Source: Mesostigma viride (lineage: Eukaryota; Streptophyta; Mesostigmatophyceae; Mesostigmatales; Mesostigmataceae). Taken from it: a stretch of DNA of 45,000 bases. Shown in pieces: positions 30,763 through 41,831 of the stretch. A program made the translations under genes and the position numbers. Within the stretch, counting starts at the first letter, position 1; each line of letters starts with the position of its first letter. The DNA is taken from the NCBI GenBank assembly GCA_009746045.1, contig RPFO01000034.1, forward strand, positions 2,122,146-2,167,145, in the 5' to 3' direction. The notes under the pieces are model-generated. The model did not search any database. It had not been told where the DNA came from and saw only the letters and a program-made list of their open reading frames with translations.

Positions 30763-31342
30763 AGCTGCTTGTCACGTGCGTAACTTTTTCGATACTGCGT
30801 TTCAGCCGTAACCGATTATACTGGCGAATGCGTCTTTGAAAAGGCGCATCGAATGCAAGTCATCTGGACAATTTGGTCTGCCACCTCTTCTTGTTTGCAT
30901 AGCAGTCCAGGCAAGAGAGAGGGAGGAAATGCAGTGTTCAAACTGGGCTGGGACTCGTGAGGTCGGCCAGCAACGGCTGTGTATAGTTAATTCAGTCAGG
31001 GCAGGTTTACCAACCTTTCTGGGAATGTCCTTGGGGCCAGGCCAGCCCCGGCCAGGCAGGTCAGGGTATGCGCCGCCCTGGCTGGCCAAGCCGCTGGGGG
31101 CCGCCCAGACCGAGCCGGGCCGGCGGTGTCTACCCGACTGATGCGAGCAAGATGCCCTACGAACATGCTATCCTACGCTGCCTAATCTCGTCCGTAATGC
31201 GAGGCATACCCTTATATACAAAGACTCTAATGACCTGTGTGTGGAAAACCCTACATCCAGGACCTATCGGAGCATCCTGTAAACCGTGCCGTACGTCCAG
31301 CCGGGGATGGCCAGCTTGTCCGTGAGCGTCCATGCCTCGGCG
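30763..31342. other. No gene recognised
   Basis: GC-rich stretch with repeated ggccagg/ccggg words around 31030..31130. Open frames are short, and no domain, repeat family or RNA gene is evident. Confidence 0.35.
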
Positions 31343-31637
31343 CTAGCTATAGGTGAGTACCGGTCGTGAGGACCAGGACCTTGAAGAGCACTCGCTTGCG
31401 GTCCTCGCCCAGGTCCTTCGAGTGCCAGTAGGTGTTGAGCGAACGGAGCCCATGGCCCGGGCTAGGCCGATGCGGGTGTCCACATGGTCGGCAGTGTCGG
31501 GGAGCATGCTCCACAGCCGTTTGATGCGATAACGGAACGAGACCTTTGTCCTGTCCAGCAGCCGTGGCTTTGGCGGGCAACTGGTGGCGCGCCCCAATCA
31601 CCATCGCCTCAGTTTTGACACTAATCTCCAACCCCAC
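31343..31637 (-). pseudogene. LINE reverse-transcriptase fragment
   Basis: On the minus strand, ISVKTEAMVIGA is followed in a second frame by KVSFRYRIKRLW and DTADHVDTRIGLARAMG, then RSLNTYWHSKDLGEDRKR and VLFKVLVLTTGTHL. This order (K-T-x-V-M after the catalytic box, a Y-L-G-like strand, then 'R...A...L..W', then 'K..L...L') is the thumb region of LINE reverse transcriptases. The catalytic palm is missing and at least one frame change occurs. It belongs to a different LINE from the one at 37927. Confidence 0.55.
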
Positions 31638-31792
31638 CGCCCGCGCTCCAAGCCCAGACAGTCCAGCTAGCTTTGCTATGTCGAAGCTTTATTGCACCCA
31701 CAGGGGATGCCGGATCGATTCGACGGGTCCGACTGTGTGGCATGAGGGAAGGGGGGGATGTCTGCCCCCTGCCCACTGTCGGTGCACACTCT

Positions 31793-31820
31793 GGTGCTCC
31801 TAACTCCCCAACGGGAGCAC
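31793..31820 (+). other. Hairpin of the third 3'-end type
   Basis: GTGCTCC (31794..31800) pairs with GGAGCAC (31814..31820). Alternatively, CTCCC and GGGAG pair around CAAC. The sequence is very close to the minus-strand copy at 22932..22959. No tail as clear as in the other copies follows, only aataaaattctattcaact. Positions 31840..32231 hold no recognised gene; (ACTT)4 lies at 32042..32056. Confidence 0.4.
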
Positions 31821-32231
31821 GTGTTCCAGTACTCCTCTTCAATAAAATTCTATTCAACTCACTCCTACTTGATTCGATTTCATCGATCCAATAGTCGCAA
31901 ACAATGTACAGACTTAGCAAAGGAATTACATTGATTAAATTAGAAAGCATCTAGTATGCGCTGTCTGAATACTACTGTAATTATTTTTTCTAATGAGATT
32001 AGCATATTACTCGGTGGCATGCCTTTGCGCATGACACGCAAGTACTTACTTACTTACTTGATACTACTAATCGATGCAAATGCAGTACTGAAAAGACTGA
32101 GAACCAAGCCGTTTGAACCCCAAGGGTGCAGTAAACACAGTCTGCCTAAGGGCTAAACACAGGACAGGATGTCCCACTGACTACAAAAGATGCTGAAAAA
32201 CGCCTCTATACAGTGCTGTAGCAGACACCGC

Positions 32232-35200
32232 CTACTCCGACTTGTTGTGTTGCTTGCCCGGCCGGTTGCGCATGCGCTGCAGCTTGTGTGCGAGCGTCGT
32301 CGCGGTAGTCCAGATGTTGCACACGGCCATGACCAGGAAGAGCAGGCCCACGAGTGCCAGCTGCCAGTAGTTGACGTCCGTGATGAAGCGCACCACGTCG
32401 ATGCCGAGGATGACTTGGGTACCCTGCCACCGAGTAGCGTGGATGTAAACCACGGTGCATGGGAAGAGAGAATTTGTCATGTCAAAACACATGCCGGCGA
32501 ACCAACCAATCTTCTATCTGCAGGGAATCGAAACACAGCATGCCGTGCCAAGCCTACGGCAATACCAAGTGAGACGAATTATTATGGCTGCGTAATCATC
32601 CTTGGACGTATCCACCCAACCCCCTGCACATAACATCCGACACAGCTAGATGAGTACACACGGCTTACGTGTGTGCTTACCATCTTACGCAAAGTGGAAG
32701 CATACATTATGTGCCGATGTGCCCGCACGGCCGGCTGCCCGCCATCCAACTGGCTGCCCGCATGGGCCCCTACCCCCTACCAGCTCCTGTGCATGTTTGA
32801 TACCACCAAGGGCTCCATGCGGTACCTCGTTCGTACTTCTGTTCCACGGGCGCTAGAAAGGCGCCCCCCCCCTCCCTGCATGGCGAAGAGCAGCGGGGGC
32901 AGCAGCCACACGACAACTACCCCCTCCATTCATGCCCCCCCCCCCTCCCCCCTCCCTCCTTTACCTGCATGGCAAAGAGCAGTGGGTAGAGCAGCCACAG
33001 CTCGGCGGACATGGACGAGCTCTCACCCCCCACCACGTCCATGCTGCTGGCCTTGCCCAGCGCGATGCGCGTGTACATGCGGCGCCGCTGGTAGCGGTTC
33101 TGGCATGCGGATGGGGGAAGACAGAAGTCGGGGTGGGATGGAAGGGGAGGGGACAGGAAGGGGATGTCGAGGTGTGGGAATACGATGGAGAGGGGGGGGA
33201 GGGGGGAGGAAAGAAGGGGATGTCGAGGTGTGGGAATACGATGGAGAGGGGGGAAGGGGGGAGGACAGGAAGGGGATGTCGAGGTGTGGGAATACGATGG
33301 AGAGGGGGGGAGGGGGGAGGACAGGAAGGGGAGGGGAAAGGAAGGGGGTGCAGAGGTGTGGGAATACAATGGAGAGGGGGGGAGGGGGGAGGAAAGAAGG
33401 GTGGGGTTGGCGGCGGGGAGGGCAACGCGGATATACGACGTGAAGGAGAATATAAGAGAACCAGGTCAAAGGTAAAGTGATGAGTTAGTATCTAGTGAGT
33501 ACAAACGGAGGGTGCCCAGCCAACATGAAAGCAAAGCCACGAAGGATGTACACTGGCCAGCACACAACATAAGCCAAAGACGGGTGTTATATAGCGCACG
33601 CTTCAAGGACCTGGAAGCACGTCGAGGGAGGTGTACACAAGTATGAGTCAGCAAATACGTAACGACGCAAATACGTCATGGCACGTAAGTAATTGTTGCA
33701 GGGCTATTTATGATGAACTTCCACAAACATGTGTGACTTCGCAAGGTAAACCCCTATTGTGAATACATGTCCCATATCTGTCCATATCAACATCCACAAG
33801 AGGCTACAAAGATACACCAAGTAGACCAAATCAACAAACAGGATAAACAAAAAATCCTCTCATCCTTCCCCCCCCCCCATGTCCATCTCTACCTTTCCAA
33901 ATCTTCACACCGCGTTTCCTGTGCATCTGTGTATCCGCAAACATTCGTATCCCCGTTTCTACAAAATGGGTACAAGAACCCATCATTGGTGCATAACAAG
34001 CGAGAAACACATCCACTTTTCTACATCTATGTAGCCAGGACACTACGCTCCCTGTGGAGTCCCCACATACCACTTACCTGCGGAGTTCCCACCGAACAAG
34101 TACCTGGAAGAGCATGACGACCGCCTGCATGAGCGTCCAGTACAAGAACCGCCTCACGAGCCGCTGCTTGTGCTCGCAGTTGTCGCCGTCGATCTGGACG
34201 GTCAGCACGACGAGCGCGGTGGCGATCGAGCAGTAGTGGTGCACGATCCACCACTTGCGGATGTTGGAGCCGTTGTTGATGAGGATGTTCTCGCGGATGG
34301 CCAGCGACGTGTAGAAGTAGAGCAGCCAGCACTGGTAGAGGATGATCGGCATGGAAGGGATGCATGGCGGCCAATACTGCGATTTGGGGGGGTTGTGTGT
34401 TTGTGTGTGCGTGTTTTGGTGGGAGAATGTGATTGGTGGTGGTGGTGGCGGTGGCGGCGGCAGCGGCGACGGCGGAAGTGGTGGTGTGGTGGTGGTGGTG
34501 AGAAGGGGTGGAGAGGCGGAGGGTCGATCGCATGGAACAACATGAGCCACAGGAGGGACTGAGTATGCGGGGACAGCTAGTCAGCATCCAGATCGGCCTT
34601 ACAAGGGCTGGGAGTGCGCGTGGCGGGGAACGATGGCATAGACGCGCAAATTATCTAGGCAGATAAAAGGATGAGAACTGACTAACACAGACAGGCAGGG
34701 TTGGCCCAGGGTTGAGGGGCACAGACAAGAAAGGACGTATCAATGGATGTATAGAGTATGAATATGTTATAGGGAGTCAGAGCATTGCACACAACACCAG
34801 TGTCACAGGTGGGGATACAGAATAGGTACTATGTTCCAACCAGCAAACAGGGCCTCCCTGCCGGGAAGACACATGGGAGGAGAGAGAGAATCACCACCAA
34901 TTTCTCTTTCCAAAACGGGCTTTCAATCTAGCCCTAGCATCAGGATACACCCTTATATTCATTAGATCTAGCCATGTGCAAAAGTTGACATGTACGGGAT
35001 TACAAGGGCATACCATTCGCAGACGCAGGCCCTCGGGACACGTGTCACCACAAGATGCATCTGGAACTGGAAAAGGATATGGCAGGGACTTGTAACGAAT
35101 GATAGGAATTTTGAGGGGATAGATTCCAAGTTGATGATGACTAGACTGCGACAAGGATGATGACAAGTGGCGCTGTAGCATTCGCGCGCTGGATTTGACA

Positions 35201-35892
35201 CTAAGGCGGTATCTTAGGGAACTTACAGGGAAAATGATAAGCATCACTACTGCTCTAATTTACACATCAATTCCATGCAGGCCTTGGTTGCTTACGGGTG
35301 TATCACCAAGCCACAGAGCATCCAGTTACAGGCTGCTGCTGGCATGGGCAACAATAAAAAACATCAAACTTCAATCTGTGGCATTGGACAGTCATAGAGC
35401 ATTTGCAAACAGGTTTACCTTCATAGCCACCAGTAGCGCGAGGGGAAAAATCAAGAAGACTGACGTGGAGGTGTCGCGGTGGTCATTGTATTCTTCTCTT
35501 AGTTTGAAGCCCATTTCCACCCGCCGTTGAGTGACATTTGTCCATTTCCCAATAAACAAAGACAAGAACAAGCCATTTGGTTTCGGCGGCATGACCGCCC
35601 GGAGCACATTCTTGTTAAGATTTTGCTCCGCGGCTTGCAAGTCCTTCTCCATTTGCTCTGCGCCCTCTGCTGTGAGCCTGCCCTGTTTTTTCTGCACGCG
35701 CAGGTCGCTTCGCACTCTGGCGATCTGGGCCGATATGTTGGTAACATCCTTCGCTAGCTTATCTTCTTCTGCAATTACCCTTCGTGCGTGCATCTCGGCT
35801 GCTTGCAACAGCGTATTGCTGCGCAGCAGTGCAGCAGCTGCGTCTTCTTTGACATCGCGCCTACTTCCCTCCTCAGCCCCGGGTTCAGCCAT
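32232..35892 (-). CDS. TMEM120: TMEM120 (TACAN)-family membrane protein, 4 exons, complete
   Basis: Exons on the minus strand are 35892..35419, 34376..34104, 33099..32965 and 32423..32232; every intron is phase 0 and the product is 357 aa, close to the roughly 340 of animal TMEM120. Residues 1..100 form a coiled coil (AEEDKLAKDVTNISAQIARV), followed by the family signature PPKPNGLFLSLFIGKW. The membrane core includes SLAIRENILINNGSNIRKWW and VHHY (about 182..206), the most conserved family block with its Trp/His pair. Exon 3 carries RRRMYTRIALGKASSMD; exon 4 carries the last helix (LALVGLLFLVMAVCNIWTT). Alignment with the known family is gap-poor across all junctions. Animal members are inner-nuclear-envelope or ER proteins with an ELOVL-like fold that binds coenzyme A; an ion-channel role is disputed. 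Exon 2 must use donor CAG|GTACTT, although a stronger-looking CAG|GTAAGT lies 26 bp further on. Confidence 0.93.
32871..32909 (-). repeat. Duplicated 3' end of TMEM120 exon 3, without a splice donor
   Basis: On the minus strand TGGCTGCTGCCCCCGCTGCT then CTTCGCCATGCAGGGAGG repeats the end of exon 3 (TGGCTGCTCTACCCACTGCT, then CTTTGCCATGCAG|GTAAAG at 33003..32959). The duplicate lies in intron 3, encodes WLLPPLLFAMQ, and has GG in place of the GT donor, so it is a dead partial exon. Confidence 0.7.
33125..33415. repeat. Purine-rich minisatellite in TMEM120 intron 2, four units of about 55 bp
   Basis: The block gaggtgtgggaatac(g/a)atgg plus G-runs and gaggacagg or gaggaaag occurs four times, with anchors near 33170, 33224, 33281 and 33353. 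On the gene's own strand the array is a C/T-rich tract ending about 25 nt before the exon 3 acceptor (AG at 33101..33100). Confidence 0.85.
34425..34505. repeat. (GGT/GGC)n microsatellite in TMEM120 intron 1
   Basis: Mixed ggtggtggcggtggcggcggcagcggcgacgg-type triplets, described here as two blocks (34430..34465 and 34470..34503). On the gene strand it reads (CCA/CCG)n and lies 50 to 125 nt upstream of the exon 2 acceptor (AG at 34378..34377). It generates spurious proline/histidine and glycine/valine frames. Confidence 0.8.
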
Positions 35893-36578
35893 GATTCAAT
35901 CCTTCGCAAGCGAACCGCTGTTGCCTTCTAGATCCCGACAGCAAAATTTCGTCTATCGGACGAAGCAGCAGCAAAATGACATGTATCTCGGGTACCTCAG
36001 GATTTAAAATGTCTACCGCAAGCTGACGGACGCGAAGGAAGGTAACCGCCGGCAACCGCCCCAAATTATCAACAAGAGCCGGTTGAATCCACAGATTCAA
36101 CCTGATTGCGCCATTAGAAAACCTACAAACGTCGTCCCTACCATTATCACTTAGAAATCGTTAAGAGTTATCCCCTATGGCTGATTTCTCCTATGGTCAC
36201 GACAAAGGTCAGGACATCCTCCAGATGGGAACTCCGACTGGCGACTTTAATTGCCTGCACCGTTTTACGACGTGTATTGCACTGTCTGCCAAGAACGACA
36301 GCGAATGAATCGTGGACGTGACGTTGGCAGTGTGTAGCAAAATTGAATCGTGGCGTGACGTTTTGCATTCAACGCGACCACCTGAGTGGCGACTGGCATT
36401 GCGTGCGCAAGGCATCGAACGAGCCCTGAGGGGGTAATCACCTGATTGAGACCCTGGAAGCCTTGCCTCGCGCCCGCGCCAGCCCGAGCTGAACCTGGGT
36501 CGCGACTCGCGCGCGCTGCTCCACGCAGGGTGCAATTCGCATGACGCGGTGCGCCGTTCCGGATTTTTCCATGACTAC
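35893..36578. other. Upstream region of TMEM120; no gene
   Basis: It should contain the TMEM120 promoter, reading leftward. No TATA box is evident. Short frames such as 36265..36666 (-) run into the MITE and are not called. Confidence 0.35.
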
Positions 36579-36884
36579 CCGTAGTGGCTCTTATATCAGT
36601 ACGCCTAATTATGTACGAATCAACCCCGTACAGGCCGAAAAAAAACCTCCTTCCGGCCTCGTACATCCCAAGATATCACCCTCAGATGCTACGATATACG
36701 TATGAGGGGCTTCCATATGTCGGTTGTCCCTAGGGTACTCCCTCCCAAATATACCTACGATATACCCTCATTACGATATACCTACGTACACTAGGAAAAA
36801 ATCCCCAAAACCCCGTACGCGTAACAAAAATCGCTAAAAGCCCTCGTACGATAATTAAGCGTACACATATAAGAGCCACTACGG
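36579..36884. mobile_element. MITE, CCGTAGTGGC family, copy 2 (306 bp)
   Basis: It has the same structure as 11543..11843: CCGTAGTGGCTCTTATAT at the left and its complement ATATAAGAGCCACTACGG at the right end, with a shared interior (ccttccggcctcgta, aaatatacctacgatatacc, ccgtacgcgtaacaaaaat). The two copies differ by scattered substitutions and small indels. Confidence 0.88.
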
Positions 36885-36910
36885 TAGTTAGCTGGTAATC
36901 AAGAGAATCA

Positions 36911-37105
36911 GGCGGAGCCAATCAGTTTTCGGAAGAACCGTTAGGTTCGCCAGAATTGGCGAAGCTTATAAGGCCGTACACGTGAGAAAACATAGGAATA
37001 GGGGATGAAAATCCGTCAATCCATCCATCCATCCATCCACCGAATTTGTAGTCCCTAATTTGCAAGCATAAGCCGGGTGAGGTTCTTCCGAAAATTGGCT
37101 CCGCC
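36911..37105. mobile_element. Small MITE (195 bp) of a third family
   Basis: The left end GGCGGAGCCAAT then TTTTCGGAAGAACC (36911..36939) is inverted at the right end, GGTTCTTCCGAAAA then TTGGCTCCGCC (37081..37105), apart from a 3-bp insertion. The interior holds a (CATC)n stretch at 37018..37041. It lies 26 bp from the preceding MITE. No target duplication is obvious. Confidence 0.75.
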
Positions 37106-37399
37106 GTAGAGTTTCAACGGGCAAGTTGCAAACACGCACGTTACTTGATACTTATAAACCCAACTCCACAGTCAACTCAACTCAAACTTTGAGTTTAATT
37201 CCCGCGCCGGTGTCCGACAGCCTGCGAGAGACGGCGGCACTACGGCCGGCAGCCGACAGGTCACAAATTTTGTCATTTTTGTGTGGTTGATGAAATCAGT
37301 TACATATATTTAATAATTCTAACAGGATTATTACAATAACTAGTGTCACCCGCTGGCTTCGCCCAGCCCAAAACAGGGTCCCTTTTTTTGGCAGTACTT

Positions 37400-37660
37400 C
37401 GCCCCGCAGCCCGCTGCCCGCAGCCCGCTGCCCGTTGCCCGTTGCCCGCTGCCCGCTGCCCGCTGCCCGCTGCCCGCTGCCCGCTGCCCGCTGCCCGCTG
37501 CCCGCTGCCCGCTGCCCGCTGCCCGCTGCCCGCTGCCCGCTGCCCGCTGCCCGCTGCCCGCTGCCCGCTGCCCGCTGCCCGGCCCGCTGCCCGCTGCCCG
37601 CTGCCCGCTGCCCGCTGCCCGCTGTACGCCGGCTGTACGCTGCCCGCTGCCCGCTGGAAT
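37400..37660. repeat. Heptamer minisatellite (CCCGCTG)n
   Basis: About 33 tandem copies of CCCGCTG, almost perfect, with a few variant units (CCCGTTG near 37435, a CCCGG junction near 37580, tgtacgccgg near 37623). Because 7 is prime to 3, every frame on both strands reads a seven-residue peptide repeat (for example PAARCPL). The open frames are artefacts. Immediately downstream (37690..37790), gctcgcttcgctcgctcgcc is directly duplicated. Confidence 0.92.
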
Positions 37661-37905
37661 AGTACGGTGCTCCCTTCATCGCTCGCGGATTGGTGCGCAG
37701 TACGGTGCTCGCTCGCTTCGCTCGCTCGCCGTAGGGTGCTCGCTCGCTTCGCTCGCTCGCCGCGTGCAGCGCACAGCTCGCTGCGCCGCTCGCTGTGCGC
37801 TGCGCGCAGGCCGCTGAAGCGGCCGCTCGCTCGCTGGGATTGGTGGTTAGTGATTCCGGTTGTTTTGGATTGGCGGGGAGGTTGCGATGCCCTGTATAGT
37901 GCGGG

Positions 37906-40900
37906 ATGACTACTACATTGCTAAATTTGCAGGATGTCATTCGGTCACGGGATCAGGAGCACACTTGGCTGGCCACTCGTCTGGGCGTTCGCACAACCCG
38001 TCGTTTGGATAAAATATATATCACGCCCAAATGGGCCGATTTAGTCTGCCACGCCAGCGTAGAACGCTCCACAGCCTTCTCAGACCATTACCCATGCATT
38101 GTCACGCTAGCCCACCACACCCAGGCCCCACGGGGCCCAGGCATCCCTCGCATCAATAAAATCCTTCTACAAGACGATCAGTTTTATTTTGAGATCATGC
38201 AACGTTGGAGCAATTGGCGAACTCACAAGGATAGCTACACTGACTGCTGCACGTGGATGCAGGAAGGCCTAGCCAAAATGCTAGAATATTCACATACCTA
38301 CTCCCTAAACGTACGTCGCGAGAAAGGCGCGCATACCGAATTCACCAACGCATAGTCAACAAGCTACAGCTGAAACCCCACCTAAACCACTACGAACAAG
38401 CTCGACTTCAAAGTTCACAAACTGAACTCGACAAACTCCGTTTTGAAAGACACGCCCTAGCTTTAGACTCTGAAAATCTGTGGTGGCATCAGGTAGGCGA
38501 ACGCATGACAAAAGATTTTTTCGCACTTATTCCACCACTAAAATCCAACTCAATCATTTCAGAAATCCAGGATGAACAAGGCACACACACGGCCACAACC
38601 CCCATCCTAGAAAGTGGACATCGTTTCTACACCTCGCTGTTCCAAAATGAACCCAACCCCGAAGCCGACGCGGCCATAGCAAAAATTTTACAAGCTATCC
38701 CACGCCGCCTCACACTTGCGCAACAACACCAACTAGACCAAACCCCCTCCATGGAGGAGGCTACTAATGCCATGCAAAACATCCGGACCGGTAGTGCCCC
38801 AGGGGTGGATGGGCTTCCCATCGAGTTTTGGAAAACTTTTTGGTCCCTTTTACACGTAGATTTCTATCAATGCATACTAGAAATCTGGCAACATGGACAA
38901 ATTACGGGTCAATGGGCCGAAACAGCCCTCATTTTATTGTTCAAAAAGGGTGACAAAACACAGTGGAAAAATTACCGGCCAATACGGCTCCTTACGGTTG
39001 CGTACAAAATCATTAGCAAGATAATTCAGCAAAGGCTCTACTCTGTTCTCGACTGCCTTATAGGCCCGGAGCAAGTAGGCTTCCGTGCTAACCTCCATAT
39101 CAACGATAGCATCACCCTCATAATGGACATAGTAGAGAAGGCATGGCGCGACGACATTGCCGGCTTTATCCTCTTCTGGGACTTTGAAAAAGCGTTTGAC
39201 CGCATGTGCTGGGCATACCTCCGACACATATTGATCGGCTTAGGGTTTGGCCCACGCATCCTAACGGTCATCATGGGAATGATCAAATCGCTAACCTGGT
39301 ACATCCTTATCAACGGTCACAAATCTGCACTTGGCCACAGCTCAAGATCCCTCCCCCAAGGAGATTGTATGTCCCCCATCTTGTTCCTACTGGCACACGC
39401 AGGATTGTTTTGGCTCCACCAGCACGACCCTCGTCTGCAGGGCTTCCCGCTTGCAGGCAGTGCCAAAGGTATTGTACAGATAGCCTATGTGGATGACACC
39501 ACCAATGTTTGCATCTCTCTACAGGAAGTGAATGCTGTCTTGGAAAATATCAACACGTACTCTGTGGCCTCACAACAACGTTGTAATGTGCAAAAGTCCA
39601 CGGGACTGCACATCGGCAAACCCAACCCATCTCGGATAAACCCCTCTCACCTGGCCATGACATGGGTCAAACCAGGTGAACACCATCTTTTGCACAATTG
39701 CCCCATTGGCTGCACGCCAGAGGGACGTTTGGCTGAACATCGTGCGTTTTTATATGACGAAACCAACCACGTGGGCAAACTTGCAGGAGTGCTCCTCACG
39801 GCAGGGCGGTGGGGTGGCGTCCAGCGGATGAGCTTACGAGGAAAAGCACTAATCGTCAACCAACTCTTGTTCTCCAAGGTTTTATACTACTGTCTGGCAC
39901 ACCCTCCCAACGATCATACCATACAGCTTATCCAACGCATCGGCAGCAACTTTGTTTGGAAACAGAAAGGTTTGATATCTCACACGGTACATGGTTGGAT
40001 CAGCCGGGATATGTCCTTTATGTCATGGTTGCACGGTGGTCTAGGGCTACACAACATACAATGGCGCTTGTGGTCGATGTATGCTAAACAAGTGATCAGC
40101 GTGTACATGGAAGTGAACACGCACCCTGGCTGCCTGTTGGCAAAAGAGTCTCTCTCCGCTAGTTACACCCATGCTAATGGCACATCATGGCACCTTGACG
40201 CTGGAGTACTTGGCTGCACACTGATATCATACAAGGGGCTCCCCTGGTACTGGTCGCGCCTATGGTTAGGTTATCACAAGCTCAAACCTGGGCGCCTCGT
40301 TTTTCCCACCACTCGTGAGGAGGTTGCACGACAGATTCTTTATTTCAATGATTTGATCGTGGACAATGCGCGCAAGCCCTTGGGCACGTTACATGGGCAC
40401 AACCCTTATGCTGGCTTCCTGTGCGCATCACCCCCTGTTCTGAGAGTGCTCGATCTCTACGCGTGGCAGGGGGACAGATATCGGTTACGGGCATACACTG
40501 AAGTTAATGCTTGGGTGCAAAACATGCCATCGCTACACGCTTGGAACACCCTCATCCAGGCCATCCCAGCTACATGGCATGCTGTGATGATGGCCCCACG
40601 CAAGGCCCTACAGCCGGGTGATTGGATCAGTTTTTACCCAGACGGGATCACATCCACATGCAAAGGTCTGGTCCGGGGAGTGTTGCCTCCGGCCGGAATT
40701 CAAGTCCAAGTGGCCGACACCCTTCCAGGCCACAATGGTTGCCTCAATCAGTTGGCGACATTATGTGTCTGTCTTCCAGCCCACCAATGTCACCGTATCC
40801 GGATGGTCCCGTGGTTAGTATCAAGGTCCTGCATGTTCCAGCCGGACCCCACGACCCCGGCGGAGGCCATCACTTGGTTACACGTAGGCAATACGAGATT

Positions 40901-41729
40901 GGATACTTTACCATTGGACCCCCTGGAATTTGGCTGGACCCTGACCAAGGGGATGTCTAGGATCAGCAAATGTCTTTACGAGTACACGGCAGAATGGGGT
41001 TATGACATTTTATTGCACGAGAACCATAAGCTCCACCCTGGCCGCCCACGATGGGGCTTTCAATGGCCTGGATATAGTTGGATTAAACTTATCACCCTGG
41101 CGGTCGATCACCCTTTGGTGGACCGCAGAGCGACCGACATTCAACATCTTTTACTGCACAGAGCCATCGGGGTAAACGCGACCCTCAGCAGCCGGTTTCA
41201 CCACGATGCGACATGCCTGTGCACCTTCCCTTCGGAAACAATTGAGCACCGCTTTCTCTACTGCCAAGTGAGCGGGGTGTGGCAATGGTTGTTTAACGTA
41301 TGGTCCGCATGGACCGCGCTACCACATTCCACACTAACGCTATCCGTGCGTTGTATCATATTCGGTATGGCGGGGACCCCCGGGGAGGAGCTATCCGACA
41401 GTCAACTAGCCTGGGTATGGCTCCGAACTAATATGCTATACGCGATCTGGACTATCCGGAACGAGACGGTTTTCAAAGTGCGGCACGAATACACCAAAGC
41501 CGCCGTTGTGAGGCGGTTTATCTTCCTCTGGAACTCAGCAATGCGTCGCGCTTGGCTCTTGGCGCAAGAACAATACAAGGTGTGGGACCCCGGGCCCAAC
41601 AATGACAGGCCCAGCCCCTTGGAGCTCTTCCATGCTCTCCTGGGACGCAACAGGGTGTTTACTTGCATTCCTCACGGTGACCTTACGCGCGTCACTTGGC
41701 TCCCCTGGTCACACAATGCTCCTTTCTAA
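37906..41729 (+). pseudogene. LINE ORF2: endonuclease C-terminus, reverse transcriptase and zinc knuckle; one frameshift
   Basis: The first frame (37906..38355) carries the end of an apurinic-type endonuclease (RTTRRLDKIYITPKWAD, then SDHYP, the motif with the catalytic Asp/His). A single frame change near 38310..38340 leads into a frame of more than 1,100 codons ending at TAA 41729. It holds all reverse-transcriptase boxes: GSAPGVDGLPIEFWK, WKNYRPIRLLTVAYKI, WDFEKAFDRM (Asp, codon at 39180), SLPQGDCMSPILFLL and AYVDDTTN (39483..39506, YVDD). A long thumb follows, then a C-terminal zinc knuckle of the zf-RVT type (CLCTFPSETIEHRFLYC, about 41217..41268). No RNase H domain is seen. The enzyme copies LINE RNA at a nicked target. 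The first ATG and five codons come from the target DNA, not the element. Confidence 0.9.
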
Positions 41730-41831
41730 ACCTTTCACCTATCACACTACCCTCAGAGGGTAACCAGCTGGTCGATACGTGGTACCTCTTCACCTAATGA
41801 TATTCCTATAAAAATACCCATTTACCCGGAA
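37927..41831 (+). mobile_element. 5'-truncated LINE insertion with 18-bp target-site duplication
   Basis: The direct repeat ACTACTACATTGCTAAAT stands at 37909..37926 and 41832..41849, exactly bounding a 3.9-kb LINE that begins inside the endonuclease domain and ends about 100 bp after the ORF2 stop (..acccggaa). There is no poly-A or simple-repeat tail and no hairpin of the ORF1-family type. The perfect duplication and long open frame indicate a recent insertion. Confidence 0.93.

Noticed and set aside
32673-33480. 256- and 182-codon glycine/arginine-rich frames opposite TMEM120
   Set aside because: They are produced by the G-rich minisatellite in TMEM120 intron 2; the coding evidence is on the minus strand.
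37296-37940. 214- and 188-codon frames across the heptamer array
   Set aside because: The seven-residue peptide repeat is an automatic result of a 7-bp unit in every frame; there is no domain at either side.
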